Positions 1 through 7,795 of a stretch of DNA of 44,589 bases are shown here, one piece after another. Position 1 is the stretch's first letter, and the number at the start of each line of letters is the position of its first letter. The notes under the pieces were generated by a model. It saw only the letters and a list, made by a program, of their open reading frames with translations, was not told where the DNA came from and did no database searches. The translations under genes were made by a program, and so were the position numbers. The DNA comes from Clostridia bacterium (lineage in GTDB: Bacteria; Bacillota; Clostridia; Oscillospirales; CAG-272): assembly GCA_017412675.1 (NCBI GenBank), contig JAFPWV010000152.1:1-44589 (forward strand), read 5' to 3'.

Positions 1-162
1 CTGCCGCTGGTGCTGAGCGGCTGCTATGTGGAGCCGGGGGAGAACAGCAATAACCGGAGCGGGAACAACCTGAATTTCCCCACCTACCCCACCAACGCGC
101 CTTTGGGAGCGGTGATTGACAAGAGGGCGGCTCCGGAGCCCTCTTGTCCGCCAGCTGCGTAG
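1..162 (+). CDS. 3' end of a possible small lipoprotein (partial)
   Basis: The frame is open from the first base and ends at TAG 160-162, giving 53 residues. It begins LPLVLSGC, which looks like the end of a lipoprotein signal peptide with a lipobox (L-S-G-C). A short polar Asn/Pro/Gly-rich tail follows, ending in CPPAA. If so, the Cys at residue 8 of the visible part would be lipidated and the mature protein would be only about 46 residues. No domain is recognised. An 8-bp hairpin (121-128 with 138-145) lies inside the coding tail and may help end transcription. The start lies outside the window. It could also be a fragment or a chance frame. Confidence 0.4.
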   Translation: MPLVLSGCYVEPGENSNNRSGNNLNFPTYPTNAPLGAVIDKRAAPEPSCPPAA

Positions 163-304
163 GCGAAAAAAACGAGTGATTTCGCTGTACATCCCCGCAA
201 ACGATAGTGCGCATGTCGAATAAACGGCGCAAACGAAGCCGCGCAGGCAAAATAAGCGCCCCGCTCTCCGCGGGCTTCCCCGCAAATATTTTTTGAAATC
301 CCTG

Positions 305-333
305 TTGACAAACGGGAGACGATGTGATATAAT
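305..333 (+). promoter_or_regulatory. Consensus sigma-70/A promoter of tRNA-Ala
   Basis: TTGACA at 305-310 and TATAAT at 328-333 are separated by exactly 17 bp. Both hexamers are perfect. The tRNA begins 13 bp after the -10 box, which fits a stable-RNA promoter. The rest of 163-346 shows no gene; it holds one small A/T-stemmed hairpin at 163-185. Confidence 0.93.
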
Positions 334-346
334 AGCACCTGTCAGC

Positions 347-419
347 GGGCTTGTAGCTCAGATGGGAGAGCGGTGCGTTCGCAACGCACAGGTCATGGGT
401 TCGAGTCCCACCAGGTCCA
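347..419 (+). tRNA. tRNA-Ala (anticodon CGC)
   Basis: The sequence folds as a 73-nt cloverleaf. The acceptor stem is GGGCTTG with CAGGTCC and includes the G3-U70 wobble that is the alanine identity element. The D arm is GCTC/GAGC, the anticodon stem GTGCG/CGCAC with loop TTCGCAA (anticodon CGC, reading GCG), and the T arm has loop TTCGAGT. The discriminator base is A73 and CCA is not encoded. Pair 49-65 of the T stem is an A-C mismatch. A perfect promoter lies upstream and a terminator directly downstream, so it is a single-gene unit. Confidence 0.95.
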
Positions 420-430
420 TAGCAAAAAAT

Positions 431-455
431 GGGAATCCGTAGGATTCCCTTTTTT
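431..455 (+). terminator. Rho-independent terminator of tRNA-Ala
   Basis: GGGAATCC (431-438), loop GTA, GGATTCCC (442-449) and then six T. The outer A run (424-429) mirrors the T run, so it could also work in the other direction. Confidence 0.9.
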
Positions 456-570
456 GCTGTGCATCTGATGGGCGAGTAAACCATGTCGAGCTTCCTATGT
501 TCGCTCCAGAACCAGCTTTCCGACTGTCCGTGCGCTGCACATCCACAACGCTGTACATCCCCGGAAGCTC

Positions 571-612
571 GTCGGTTTGCTTGCAAACCGGGGGTTCGAG
601 TCCCACCGTCGA
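571..612 (+). pseudogene. Decayed tRNA remnant
   Basis: The segment GGGTTCGAGTCCCACC at 592-607 is identical to the T arm and adjoining acceptor base of the intact tRNA-Ala (397-412). It is preceded by an inverted repeat resembling an anticodon arm (GGTTTGC/GCAAACC) and a D-arm-like AGCTC-GTCGG. The acceptor 5' strand and variable loop are missing. A terminator follows, as for the real tRNA. A still more degenerate copy sits about 186 bp further on (near 757-800). I read this as remains of an expanded tRNA cluster. Confidence 0.6.
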
Positions 613-618
613 CGCGGC

Positions 619-641
619 GAATCCACAGGATTCCCTTTTTT
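619..641 (+). terminator. Duplicated terminator hairpin after the tRNA remnant
   Basis: GAATCC (619-624), loop ACA, GGATTC (628-633), then CC and six T. It is the same structure as the functional terminator after tRNA-Ala, with a shorter stem. Confidence 0.65.
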
Positions 642-869
642 GCTGTGCATCTGATGGGCGATGAAACCATGTCGAGCTTCCTATGTTCGCTCCAGAACCA
701 GCTTACCGGCTGCCCGCGCGCTGCACATCCACACCGCTGCACATCCCCGGAAGCTCGTCGGTTTGCCCGCAGCCCGTTGATTCGGGTCCCGCGAACGGGA
801 GGAAAGCCCCGACGTCCACCCCCCACCCGACCTTTCCGTGTAAAATTTTTCTCTCTCCCCCGAAACCCC

Positions 870-898
870 TTGAAAATCCGCGGCCGATGGGCTATACT
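870..898 (+). promoter_or_regulatory. Promoter of the GH78-asparaginase unit
   Basis: TTGAAA at 870-875, 17-bp spacer, TATACT at 893-898. It lies 38 bp before the chosen start of the rhamnosidase gene. Confidence 0.82.
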
Positions 899-935
899 TG
901 ATACAGAATGATTCACCTGAATGCGAGGACCCGCC

Positions 936-3236
936 ATGACCGACGACAGACGCATCTCCTATTCCGCCGCCCCCACCCCCGCCGCGAGGATCCATCCCGA
1001 CGCGAAATTCATCTGGCTCGATCCCGCCGCTCATCCCGATGCGGACGTCAACCCGACGACGGTGTTCGCCCCCCTGCCCGAGGGCTTCTCCTTCCGCGCC
1101 GTCGAGTTCATCAAAACCGTGTGCAGGCCGAAGAGCTATCCGGGAACGCTGACCGTCACCGCATTCGCCGATCCCAAGTTCCGGCTCTGGGTGGGCGGCA
1201 CCTACGTCGGCACCGGACCCGTCGCGGCTGGCGGAGATTACGCGAATACCCTGCCCATGCCGAAGCAGTACGTCAACCGCTGGGACGTTCCCGTCGCGGG
1301 GAGCACGGTCGAGCTGCGCGTCCTCGTCTGGACCGGCTGCGGCGTCATGACCGATTATTCCACCGGGAAATGCGGCTTCATCCTCTCCGCGGAGGAGGGG
1401 GACGAGCTGCTCGGCGTGTCGGACGAGACCTGGACGGTGCGCGAGATCCCGGGCTTCTCCTCGATCGGCGAATACGATTTCACCGTGCCGACGGGAGCGG
1501 AGGAGGCCCCCGCGGTCGTGACGGGTCCGTGGAACCTCGCCGATCCGGGACTGCCGCCGCTCGAGGAGACCGAGATCCTCCCGGATACCCTCGCGCGCGA
1601 AGTCTTCGCCGGGCTGGTCACCCTGCGCGCATCGTTCGAGCGGATCTATTCGGCCTATCTGATCCTGAAGATCGAAAATCCCCTCGCGGAGCCCGCCGTC
1701 GTGCGCGTGGGCGTGGACGAAATGCGCGCGCCGAAGCCGGATCACCTCCGCGTGACGGTCCCGGCGGGGGAAACCGTCGTCGTGCGGAGCCTGAGAATGT
1801 ACAGCGTCGGGTGGATGACCGTTTCGGCGCCCGTCGGGGTGGAGGCGGAGGCCCATCTCTCCTATGTGCGCTATCCGACCGATCCCGCACACGAGGGGCA
1901 TTTCCGCTGCGGCGACGAGGGGCTGAACCGGATCTATGAGATCGGGAAATTCACCCTCGAAATGTGCCGCCAGACGCTCCACCTCGACAGCCCGACGCAT
2001 CAGGAGACGCTCGGCTGCACCGGGGACTACGCCATCGAAGCCACGATGACCCGGATGACCTTCGGCGACGAGCGGCTGACGCGCCTCGACCTCTTACGGA
2101 CGGCGGACCTGCTCTCGATGACCGACGGCCGCATGTTCCACACCTCCTACAGCCTGATCTGGGTCCGGATGCTCGCGGAATACGTCTTTGCGACCGGGGA
2201 TAGGAGCGTCGCCGAGACCTGCTATCCCGCGATGGAGACGCTGCTCGCCCGGTTCCGCACCTATATCGGCGAGCGCGGCGTGATCGAGACGCCTCCGAAC
2301 TATATGTTTGTGGACTGGGCGAACATCGACGGCTTCCAGCTGCATCACCCGCCGACGGCGCTCGGGCAGACCGTGCTCAACGCCTTCTGGTCCGACGCGC
2401 TCCGGGCTGCCGAAGAGGTTTGCCGGACGCTCGGAAAGATCCGCGAGGCGCGGCGCCTGAAGGACGAGCGGGAGAGACACCGCGGCGCGTTCAACCGGGA
2501 ATTCTACGATTTTGAGAAGAACCTCTACCGCGACGGGTGGCCGAAGGACGAATGCGATCCCGCGCCGGGCGACTGGCTGCCCGAAAACCCGGCGAAAACC
2601 TACTATTCCCGCCACGCGAACACACTCGCCGTCCTCTTCGGCATGATCCGCGGCAAGGCGGCGCGCGCGCTGATGGAGAAAATCGTCACCGAAGACGCCC
2701 TCGACGAGGGGAGTGCGATCGAGATCCAGCCGTATTTCATGCGCTACGTCCTCCTCGCCGTGTGGAAGACCGGGCTGTTCTCCGCGCACGGCATCCGCCT
2801 GCTGCACCTCTGGGACCGCGTGATCGAGGAGTGCCCGAAGGGGCTGGCGGAGGGCTGGGGCGACTTTCACGGCGACCATTCCCATGCGTGGGGCGGCGCG
2901 CCCGTGATCGAGATGCCCGCCCGGTTCACCGGATTCCGGATGCTGCGGTCCGGCTGGCGAAAATTCAAGCTCGATCCGCGCCTCTGGGGAACGGACGGCT
3001 TTGACGCCGCAATCCCGACGCCCTGGGGACTATTGCGCGTGAAGGCCGGACCGTACGGCACGACCGTCGACGTCCCCGACGCCTTCGAGCGGACCGGGAG
3101 CGAGCTGATCTTCCGGCTCCGGGACGAATTCTTGCCGAAGAAGCCGGAGAAACCGGCAGAGAACGACGGAAAACCGGCCGGGGAGCCGGACGAAAGGAGC
3201 GGGGAAGATGCTTCTGGCGACGGAGAGCAGGGGTGA
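936..3236 (+). CDS. Alpha-L-rhamnosidase-like glycoside hydrolase (GH78 type)
   Basis: A 766-residue protein without signal peptide, so probably cytoplasmic and acting on imported rhamnose-containing oligosaccharides. The first 320 residues are beta-rich, as in GH78 accessory domains. Residues about 325-690 form the alpha/alpha barrel, with the family hallmark DSPTHQETLGCTGD at 351-364 (compare D-x-P-x-R-x-E-x-x-x-W-x-G-D in GH78). The general acid of GH78 is the Glu of this motif region. The tail from about residue 735 is rich in Lys, Glu and Pro and overlaps the next gene. ATG 936 is preferred to 921 because GAGGAC lies 7 bases before it. Inverting rhamnosidase activity is inferred from family, and the exact substrate is unknown. 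Confidence 0.85.
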   Translation: MTDDRRISYSAAPTPAARIHPDAKFIWLDPAAHPDADVNPTTVFAPLPEGFSFRAVEFIKTVCRPKSYPGTLTVTAFADPKFRLWVGGTYVGTGPVAAGGDYANTLPMPKQYVNRWDVPVAGSTVELRVLVWTGCGVMTDYSTGKCGFILSAEEGDELLGVSDETWTVREIPGFSSIGEYDFTVPTGAEEAPAVVTGPWNLADPGLPPLEETEILPDTLAREVFAGLVTLRASFERIYSAYLILKIENPLAEPAVVRVGVDEMRAPKPDHLRVTVPAGETVVVRSLRMYSVGWMTVSAPVGVEAEAHLSYVRYPTDPAHEGHFRCGDEGLNRIYEIGKFTLEMCRQTLHLDSPTHQETLGCTGDYAIEATMTRMTFGDERLTRLDLLRTADLLSMTDGRMFHTSYSLIWVRMLAEYVFATGDRSVAETCYPAMETLLARFRTYIGERGVIETPPNYMFVDWANIDGFQLHHPPTALGQTVLNAFWSDALRAAEEVCRTLGKIREARRLKDERERHRGAFNREFYDFEKNLYRDGWPKDECDPAPGDWLPENPAKTYYSRHANTLAVLFGMIRGKAARALMEKIVTEDALDEGSAIEIQPYFMRYVLLAVWKTGLFSAHGIRLLHLWDRVIEECPKGLAEGWGDFHGDHSHAWGGAPVIEMPARFTGFRMLRSGWRKFKLDPRLWGTDGFDAAIPTPWGLLRVKAGPYGTTVDVPDAFERTGSELIFRLRDEFLPKKPEKPAENDGKPAGEPDERSGEDASGDGEQG

Positions 3237-4260
3237 GCTGATCGAGAACCGGCACGAGGGCTGCGTCGCGGTCGTCGGCGAAGAAGGCCTGCGGTATGCG
3301 GGCGGACGGTGGGGCGAGAGGATGTTCTTCCGCTCGTGCTCGAAGCCGATCCAGGCCCTGCCGGTGTTCCTCCTCGGCCTCGATAAGAGCTACGGTCTCA
3401 CGGACGAGGAGTGCGCGATCATGGCGGGCTCGAACGCCGGGGAGCCGATCTGCACGGAGGTGGCCGAGCGCCTCATAGAGAAGGCCGGGGTGACGGATGA
3501 CGACCTCGTTCTCCGCCCGCGCTATCCTTCGCATGAGCCGACGAAGTTTGCCGCCATCGCGCGGGGAGAGGGACCGCGGAAAGTCTGGCACGGGTGTGCG
3601 CCGAAGCACGTCGGGGCGATCCTCGTGCAGCGCGAGCTGACCGGATCGGGGCGGGGATACCACCTCCCGGATTCCGCGGCGCAGCGACTCATCCGCTATA
3701 CGATCTCGCTCTTCACGGGCACGCCGTATGAGCGGATCGCGCTCGGCACCGACGGATGCGGCGTTCCGGTCTTCGGCGTTCCGGGCGACGCGATGGCCCA
3801 TGCCTTTCTGTGCCTCGCCGCGCCCGATCTGATCCCGGAGAAGGGCTTCGCCGACGCCGCCCGCCGGATCACCGCGCTCATGCACCGCTATCCGCATCTC
3901 GTGCGCGGGAACAACTACCTCTGCACCGTGCTCAACGCGGCGGACGGGGTGGTCGCGAAGGGCGGGGCGTCCGGGGTCTACTGCTTCGGCCTGAAACCGG
4001 AGCGCCTCGGCGTCATGTTCAAGATCGCCGACGGCACGGAGACCGCATGGCAGGCGATCACCGCGCGGATCATCCGCCAGATCGCGCCGGACGGCCACGG
4101 GGCGCTCCTGCAGAAGCTCGAAACCGAAGAGCTGATCGGGACGGTCTGCCGGGAGATCCGGTCCCTCGCGGGCGAGGCGATCGGGGAGCTGCGGGCGGAT
4201 TTCACGCTCCGTCGCCCGGGAGAATCGCGCCGAGGGCGGGAATTGTCGGAAAAATCTTGA
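3208..4260 (+). CDS. L-asparaginase, asparaginase II family (Rhizobium etli type)
   Basis: 350 residues, the usual length for the PF06089 asparaginase family, which hydrolyses L-asparagine to aspartate and ammonia and is unrelated to E. coli AnsA/AnsB. Diagnostic segments are RSCSKPIQ (residues 42-49, with the Ser and Lys of the catalytic S-x-x-K), HGCAPKH (128-134) and TDGCGVPVFG (181-190). In the R. etli enzyme such Cys and Lys residues hold a zinc ion. The start overlaps the GH78 gene by 29 bp and has its own AGGAG 8 bases upstream, so the two genes are translated from one message. No signal peptide is present. Nitrogen release from asparagine is inferred. Confidence 0.9.
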   Translation: MLLATESRGELIENRHEGCVAVVGEEGLRYAGGRWGERMFFRSCSKPIQALPVFLLGLDKSYGLTDEECAIMAGSNAGEPICTEVAERLIEKAGVTDDDLVLRPRYPSHEPTKFAAIARGEGPRKVWHGCAPKHVGAILVQRELTGSGRGYHLPDSAAQRLIRYTISLFTGTPYERIALGTDGCGVPVFGVPGDAMAHAFLCLAAPDLIPEKGFADAARRITALMHRYPHLVRGNNYLCTVLNAADGVVAKGGASGVYCFGLKPERLGVMFKIADGTETAWQAITARIIRQIAPDGHGALLQKLETEELIGTVCREIRSLAGEAIGELRADFTLRRPGESRRGRELSEKS

Positions 4261-4285
4261 CAGAAAAGGTCCGATGTGCTATCAT
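4257..4285 (+). promoter_or_regulatory. Promoter of the methyltransferase gene
   Basis: TTGACA at 4257-4262, 17-bp spacer, TATCAT at 4280-4285. The -35 box overlaps the stop codon of the asparaginase gene. It excludes the upstream in-frame ATG at 4276 as a start. Confidence 0.85.
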
Positions 4286-4335
4286 GTACGGGGGGACGCC
4301 ATGTTTCCCGAGTAACGTCCGTGGGGGATTGTACC

Positions 4336-5130
4336 ATGAACATGTTCGAGTATTTCGGCTATTTCGGCGAGCAGACGCAGGACGACCGTCTGATCCAGAC
4401 GGAGAACGAGGTCATCGCCTCGCTGTTTGATAAATACCTTCCGCAGGGGGGGACCCTCCTCGATTCCGCCGCCGGGCGCGCGCAGTTCTGCTTCCGCTTT
4501 GCCGAGCGGGGCTGGGACGTGACGGCGGGCGACCTCATCGCGGACCGCGTGGAAGCGCTCAAGGCCGATCCCCGCGCCGCGCTCGTGAAGGAGTTCTACT
4601 GCGCAAGCTCGCGCAACCTCTCCCGGTTCGCCTCCGCATCGTTCGACGCCGTGATCTCCCTCGGCCCGATCTACCACATGAGCAACCGCGCCGAGCGGGA
4701 GGCATTCGTGCGGGAATCCGTGCGGGTCCTGAAGGACGGCGGATATTTCGCGTTCTCCTTCATGACGCCCTTCGCCATGACCGTCGGCCAGTTCCTCACC
4801 GCCGTGCGCACCGAGAACAGCCGCGACCGCCTCAGGGAGTTCCGCAGGCTCACGACCGTGGAACGGAGCCACAACGTCGATATGTTCTACGGGCTGACGA
4901 CGGAGGAGATGACCGATCTCTCCCGCGAATACGGCCTCGAGATCCTGACCGTCGCGTCGACGTACGGGATGCTCTACAACATGGCCGACGAGGTCGCCGC
5001 GATGGACGACGAGGAATATCTCCGCTTCCGGAAAGCCCAGATCGCCGCGGCGGAGGACCCCTTCGTCGCAAAGTACGCCATGCGCGGGCTGTACATCGGG
5101 CAGAAGAAGGCAAGGGACCTGTTCGACTGA
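4336..5130 (+). CDS. Class I SAM-dependent methyltransferase
   Basis: 264 residues. Motif I is LLDSAAGRAQFCFRFAERG (residues about 40-58, with Ser-Ala-Ala-Gly in place of the usual G-x-G-x-G). An acidic residue ends the next strand (TAGDLIADRV) and motif IV is AVISLGPIYHM. This is the Methyltransf_11/25 fold found in small-molecule methylases. The substrate cannot be told. The upstream in-frame ATG at 4276 lies inside the promoter, so ATG 4336 (MNMFEYFG) is chosen, with a G-rich stretch upstream as a weak ribosome site. It is a single-gene unit ended by the bidirectional terminator at 5201-5251. Confidence 0.85.
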   Translation: MNMFEYFGYFGEQTQDDRLIQTENEVIASLFDKYLPQGGTLLDSAAGRAQFCFRFAERGWDVTAGDLIADRVEALKADPRAALVKEFYCASSRNLSRFASASFDAVISLGPIYHMSNRAEREAFVRESVRVLKDGGYFAFSFMTPFAMTVGQFLTAVRTENSRDRLREFRRLTTVERSHNVDMFYGLTTEEMTDLSREYGLEILTVASTYGMLYNMADEVAAMDDEEYLRFRKAQIAAAEDPFVAKYAMRGLYIGQKKARDLFD

Positions 5131-5192
5131 GAGAACGGCCAAAAGGGAACCGCCCATACCTGCGGCAGCGATCCGCAAGGAACTGCAATCAA

Positions 5193-5251
5193 ATAAAACA
5201 AACGGTTGTGAAGCGAGCCATGACGTGCCGCCGCACAACCGTTCTTTCTTT
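5193..5251. terminator. Bidirectional terminator between methyltransferase and GH2 genes
   Basis: AACGGTTGTG (5201-5210) pairs with CACAACCGTT (5234-5243) across a 23-nt loop. The right side is followed by CTTTCTTT. The left side is A-rich, so the minus strand reads TTTGTTTTATTT. It serves both convergent genes. A second hairpin (5292-5299 with 5314-5321) lies nearer the GH2 stop but has no T run. Confidence 0.75.
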
Positions 5252-5328
5252 GGATAACCGTAAGGCTTCCCGCCCCGATGATGCCCGCTCCGCCGTTCGT
5301 TTCCGCAGACCGCCGAACGGCTTGGGGA

Positions 5329-7611
5329 TCACTGGATCTCCGCCTTCGCCTGCATCCCGTCCTCGCCCCACGCCCAGAGCGACGCGCTGCCGGTGACGCG
5401 GAGGTAGACGACGGCGCGGGAGGCGAAGGTGCGGCGGGTATGGGAGGAATACGGCGTGAGATCGTCCGGGCGTCCGTTCTCGATCCCGAGGATCTCCGCA
5501 CAGCCGAGTACCTGATACCGGATCTCCGTGTCGCGGGATGCGGGATGGCCGTTCGCGTCGAGGAGGCGCACCTCGATCTGCGCGATCCCGTCCGTCACCG
5601 GGCGTCCGGCGTCGAGCGAAATGACGGCGGGCTCCCCGGAAGTCACGAGCGTGTCCGACGCGCCTGATACCTCAGCCCGCAGCTCACCCGGCGCGAAGGG
5701 GACCTCGAACCGGATCCGCCACGGGTCGTCCGCCGACGCCTGCTTTTTGCCGAGGGATTCGCCGTTCAAGAAGAGCTCGGCCTCGCCCGCGTTCGTGTAG
5801 CAGGACACGCGCATGAGGCGGCCGTCCTCGTCGTTCCACGCGAAGCGCTCCATGTCCGGCCAGTCCCATTTGGCGTCCGCGTGACCGACGGCCAGCTTCA
5901 CGAAGGGCTCGTCCGTCCACATCGCGCGGCGGTGCCAGTACCCCGGCTTCTCGAAGGCGCAGAGGTCGAGCACGCCCGCCTGGGAAATGCGGCGCGGCCA
6001 GCCGGGGCATTCGCCGAGAAAATCGATGCCCGTCCAGAGGAACTGCACGGCGATATAATCGTGATCGAGCACGGCCTGCCACTCGCGCGCGCCCTTGCCG
6101 TTCTCGCTGCCGAAGATCACCCGGCCGGGATACGCCGCATGGTCCTCCTCGTAGAACTTTTCCTTGTAGTTGTACCCGACGACGTCGAGCGCGTCCGCGA
6201 ATCCCGTGCGGTTCGAGAGCTCGGGGAAGGACAGGGCGCTCGTGACGGGGCGGGTCGTGTCCAGCGCGTGGACGATGTCCATGAGTTCCCGCGCGATCAC
6301 GGCGAGGCGGGAGGCGTCGGGCTTTCGGACGTCATACATCCGCTCGGCGGCGGGCTTGTTCGCGTCGTTGTTGCCGAGGACCTCCCGGAAGAGCGGCGTG
6401 ACATAGGGATCGTTCGGATAGTCGATCTCGTTCCCGATGCTCCAGAGGATGACCGAGGGGTGATTGCGGTCGCGCTTCACCATCGCCTCGAGGTCCGCGC
6501 GGTGCCAGAGCGGGAAATCCTCCGCGTAGCCGAAGCGCTTCGGCGGATAGACGTTGTGCCCCTGCCACCACTTGTTCTTCGCGCCTTCCCACTCGTCGAA
6601 GGCCTCGTCCATCACGAGAAATCCCATCTCGTCGCAGAGATCGAGCAGGCGGGGGTCCGGCGGGTTGTGCGCCGTGCGGATCGCGTTGCAGCCCATCGAT
6701 TGGAACTTCTCGAGCCGCCGCCGCCACACGTCCTTCGGGACCGCCGCGCCGAGAGCTCCCGCGTCGTGATGGACGCAGACGCCTTTGAGCTTCATCGGGA
6801 CGCCGTTCAGGAAAAAGCCCCGGTCCCCGTCGAAGCGGAACGTGCGGATGCCGATCCTGACCGCCGCCTCGGACATGGCCGCCCCGTTTTTCATGGCAGA
6901 AGCCGTCAGGGTGTAGAGATTCGGATCGTCCGCCGACCAGAGATGCGCCGCCGGAACGGTCAGGTGCGCGATGCCGCTCCCGCCGTCGGAGGACGTTTCC
7001 GCCGCGACGCCACGCTCATCCTCCAGGGTGAAGCGCGCACCGTCGCCGCCCGCGGTCTCATATTTGATCCTCAGGATCGCCCGGCCGTCCTCCTCGACCG
7101 ATTCCGTCGAGACGAAGAGCCCGCCGTCCTCGAAGGAGACGGGATCGGTGACGGTCAGGGTGACGTCGCGGTAGATGCCCGAGCCCGTGAACCAGCGGGA
7201 GTCCGCGACCTCGTTGTGCTCCACGCGCACCGCGATCACGTTTTCCCCCGGCCGCACGAACGGCGTGACGTCGAAGGTGAACGTCGAATACCCGTACGCG
7301 CGCCCGCCGAGGTAGTTGCTGTTGATCCAGACCGACGCGTGCTTGTAGACGCCGCCGAAGGTGATCCGCACCCGCTTGCCCGCCGCGTCCTCCGGCAGCT
7401 CGAAGTGCTTCCGGTACCACGCGGTGCCGCCCGGGAGATAGCCGGTCCCGCTCGCGTTCTTCCGGTCGAAGGGATGCTCCACCGACCAGTCGTGCGGGAG
7501 GGTGACGCGCCGCCATGCACGGTCGTCCCAGCCCATGTAGTCCGCGCCCGGCTCGTCTCCGAGATGGAAGAGCCAGTTCTCATTCAGATTGCCCGGTACG
7601 CCTTGTTTCAT
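5329..7611 (-). CDS. GH2 beta-galactosidase-like enzyme
   Basis: 760 residues with the GH2 order: jelly-roll sugar-binding domain (about 1-150), immunoglobulin-like domain (155-260), TIM barrel (265-550) and C-terminal beta domains (ending with a bacterial Ig-like segment). Catalytic acid/base Glu395 lies in SIGNEIDYP and nucleophile Glu503 in FGSENGKG. The substrate motif NPPDPRLLDLCDEMG is typical of GH2 galactosidases and glucuronidases. There is no signal peptide, so it should act inside the cell. ATG 7611 has GGAGG 6 bases upstream; the longer frame to 7707 runs across the promoter and is rejected. Beta-galactosidase is the best guess, though other GH2 activities are possible. Confidence 0.88.
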   Translation of the reverse strand: MKQGVPGNLNENWLFHLGDEPGADYMGWDDRAWRRVTLPHDWSVEHPFDRKNASGTGYLPGGTAWYRKHFELPEDAAGKRVRITFGGVYKHASVWINSNYLGGRAYGYSTFTFDVTPFVRPGENVIAVRVEHNEVADSRWFTGSGIYRDVTLTVTDPVSFEDGGLFVSTESVEEDGRAILRIKYETAGGDGARFTLEDERGVAAETSSDGGSGIAHLTVPAAHLWSADDPNLYTLTASAMKNGAAMSEAAVRIGIRTFRFDGDRGFFLNGVPMKLKGVCVHHDAGALGAAVPKDVWRRRLEKFQSMGCNAIRTAHNPPDPRLLDLCDEMGFLVMDEAFDEWEGAKNKWWQGHNVYPPKRFGYAEDFPLWHRADLEAMVKRDRNHPSVILWSIGNEIDYPNDPYVTPLFREVLGNNDANKPAAERMYDVRKPDASRLAVIARELMDIVHALDTTRPVTSALSFPELSNRTGFADALDVVGYNYKEKFYEEDHAAYPGRVIFGSENGKGAREWQAVLDHDYIAVQFLWTGIDFLGECPGWPRRISQAGVLDLCAFEKPGYWHRRAMWTDEPFVKLAVGHADAKWDWPDMERFAWNDEDGRLMRVSCYTNAGEAELFLNGESLGKKQASADDPWRIRFEVPFAPGELRAEVSGASDTLVTSGEPAVISLDAGRPVTDGIAQIEVRLLDANGHPASRDTEIRYQVLGCAEILGIENGRPDDLTPYSSHTRRTFASRAVVYLRVTGSASLWAWGEDGMQAKAEIQ

Positions 7612-7651
7612 GAGATCCTCCGTTATCTGCCAGAGAGATTGCTTTCGGTCC

Positions 7652-7680
7652 ATTATAGCATACTCCCGCGCCGAAATCAA
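7652..7680 (-). promoter_or_regulatory. Promoter of the GH2 gene (minus strand)
   Basis: On the minus strand TTGATT (7675-7680), 17-bp spacer, TATAAT (7652-7657). It is divergent from the aconitase promoter 21 bp away. Confidence 0.85.
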
Positions 7681-7700
7681 CAGAAAAAAGCGGCTTTCCC

Positions 7701-7729
7701 TTGACATCTTCCGCCCCGTGTGGTATAAT
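7701..7729 (+). promoter_or_regulatory. Promoter of the aconitase-isocitrate dehydrogenase operon
   Basis: TTGACA at 7701-7706, 17-bp spacer, TATAAT at 7724-7729. Both boxes are perfect. The leader before the ATG is about 60 nt and A/T-rich. Confidence 0.92.
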
Positions 7730-7795
7730 TATCGCATCCTTGCGCCGGATATTAAAAAATCAAGAATAATTATACATACAGAAGGAAGAATACTC

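Larger units (their letters stand above)
442..813. repeat. 186-bp tandem duplication downstream of tRNA-Ala
   Basis: Positions 442-580 recur at 628-766 with an offset of 186 bp. By eye I count about 8 differences in 139 bp (around 94% identity). After that the copies diverge. Each copy begins with the right arm and T run of a terminator and carries the same spacer. The open frame across it (483-911) repeats its own peptide and is a by-product of the duplication. Together with the promoter at 870-898, this accounts for the whole gene-free stretch 420-935. Confidence 0.85.

Noticed and set aside
358-606. Minus-strand frame with GLEPMTCALR-like peptide
   Set aside because: It is the reverse complement of the tRNA and the terminator, a well-known source of false proteins near tRNA genes.
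397-607. Attachment site of an integrated element
   Set aside because: A 16-bp tRNA repeat exists, but only 195 bp separate the copies, and no integrase or cargo lies between.
483-911. 142-codon plus frame with an internal repeat
   Set aside because: The repeat mirrors the 186-bp DNA duplication, has no ribosome site and runs into the promoter of the GH78 gene.
681-2000. Long minus frames antisense to GH78, aconitase, CBM and other genes
   Set aside because: Many frames stay open by GC bias in the third position. Their peptides are Arg/Asp/Gly-rich without domains and have no promoter or ribosome site.
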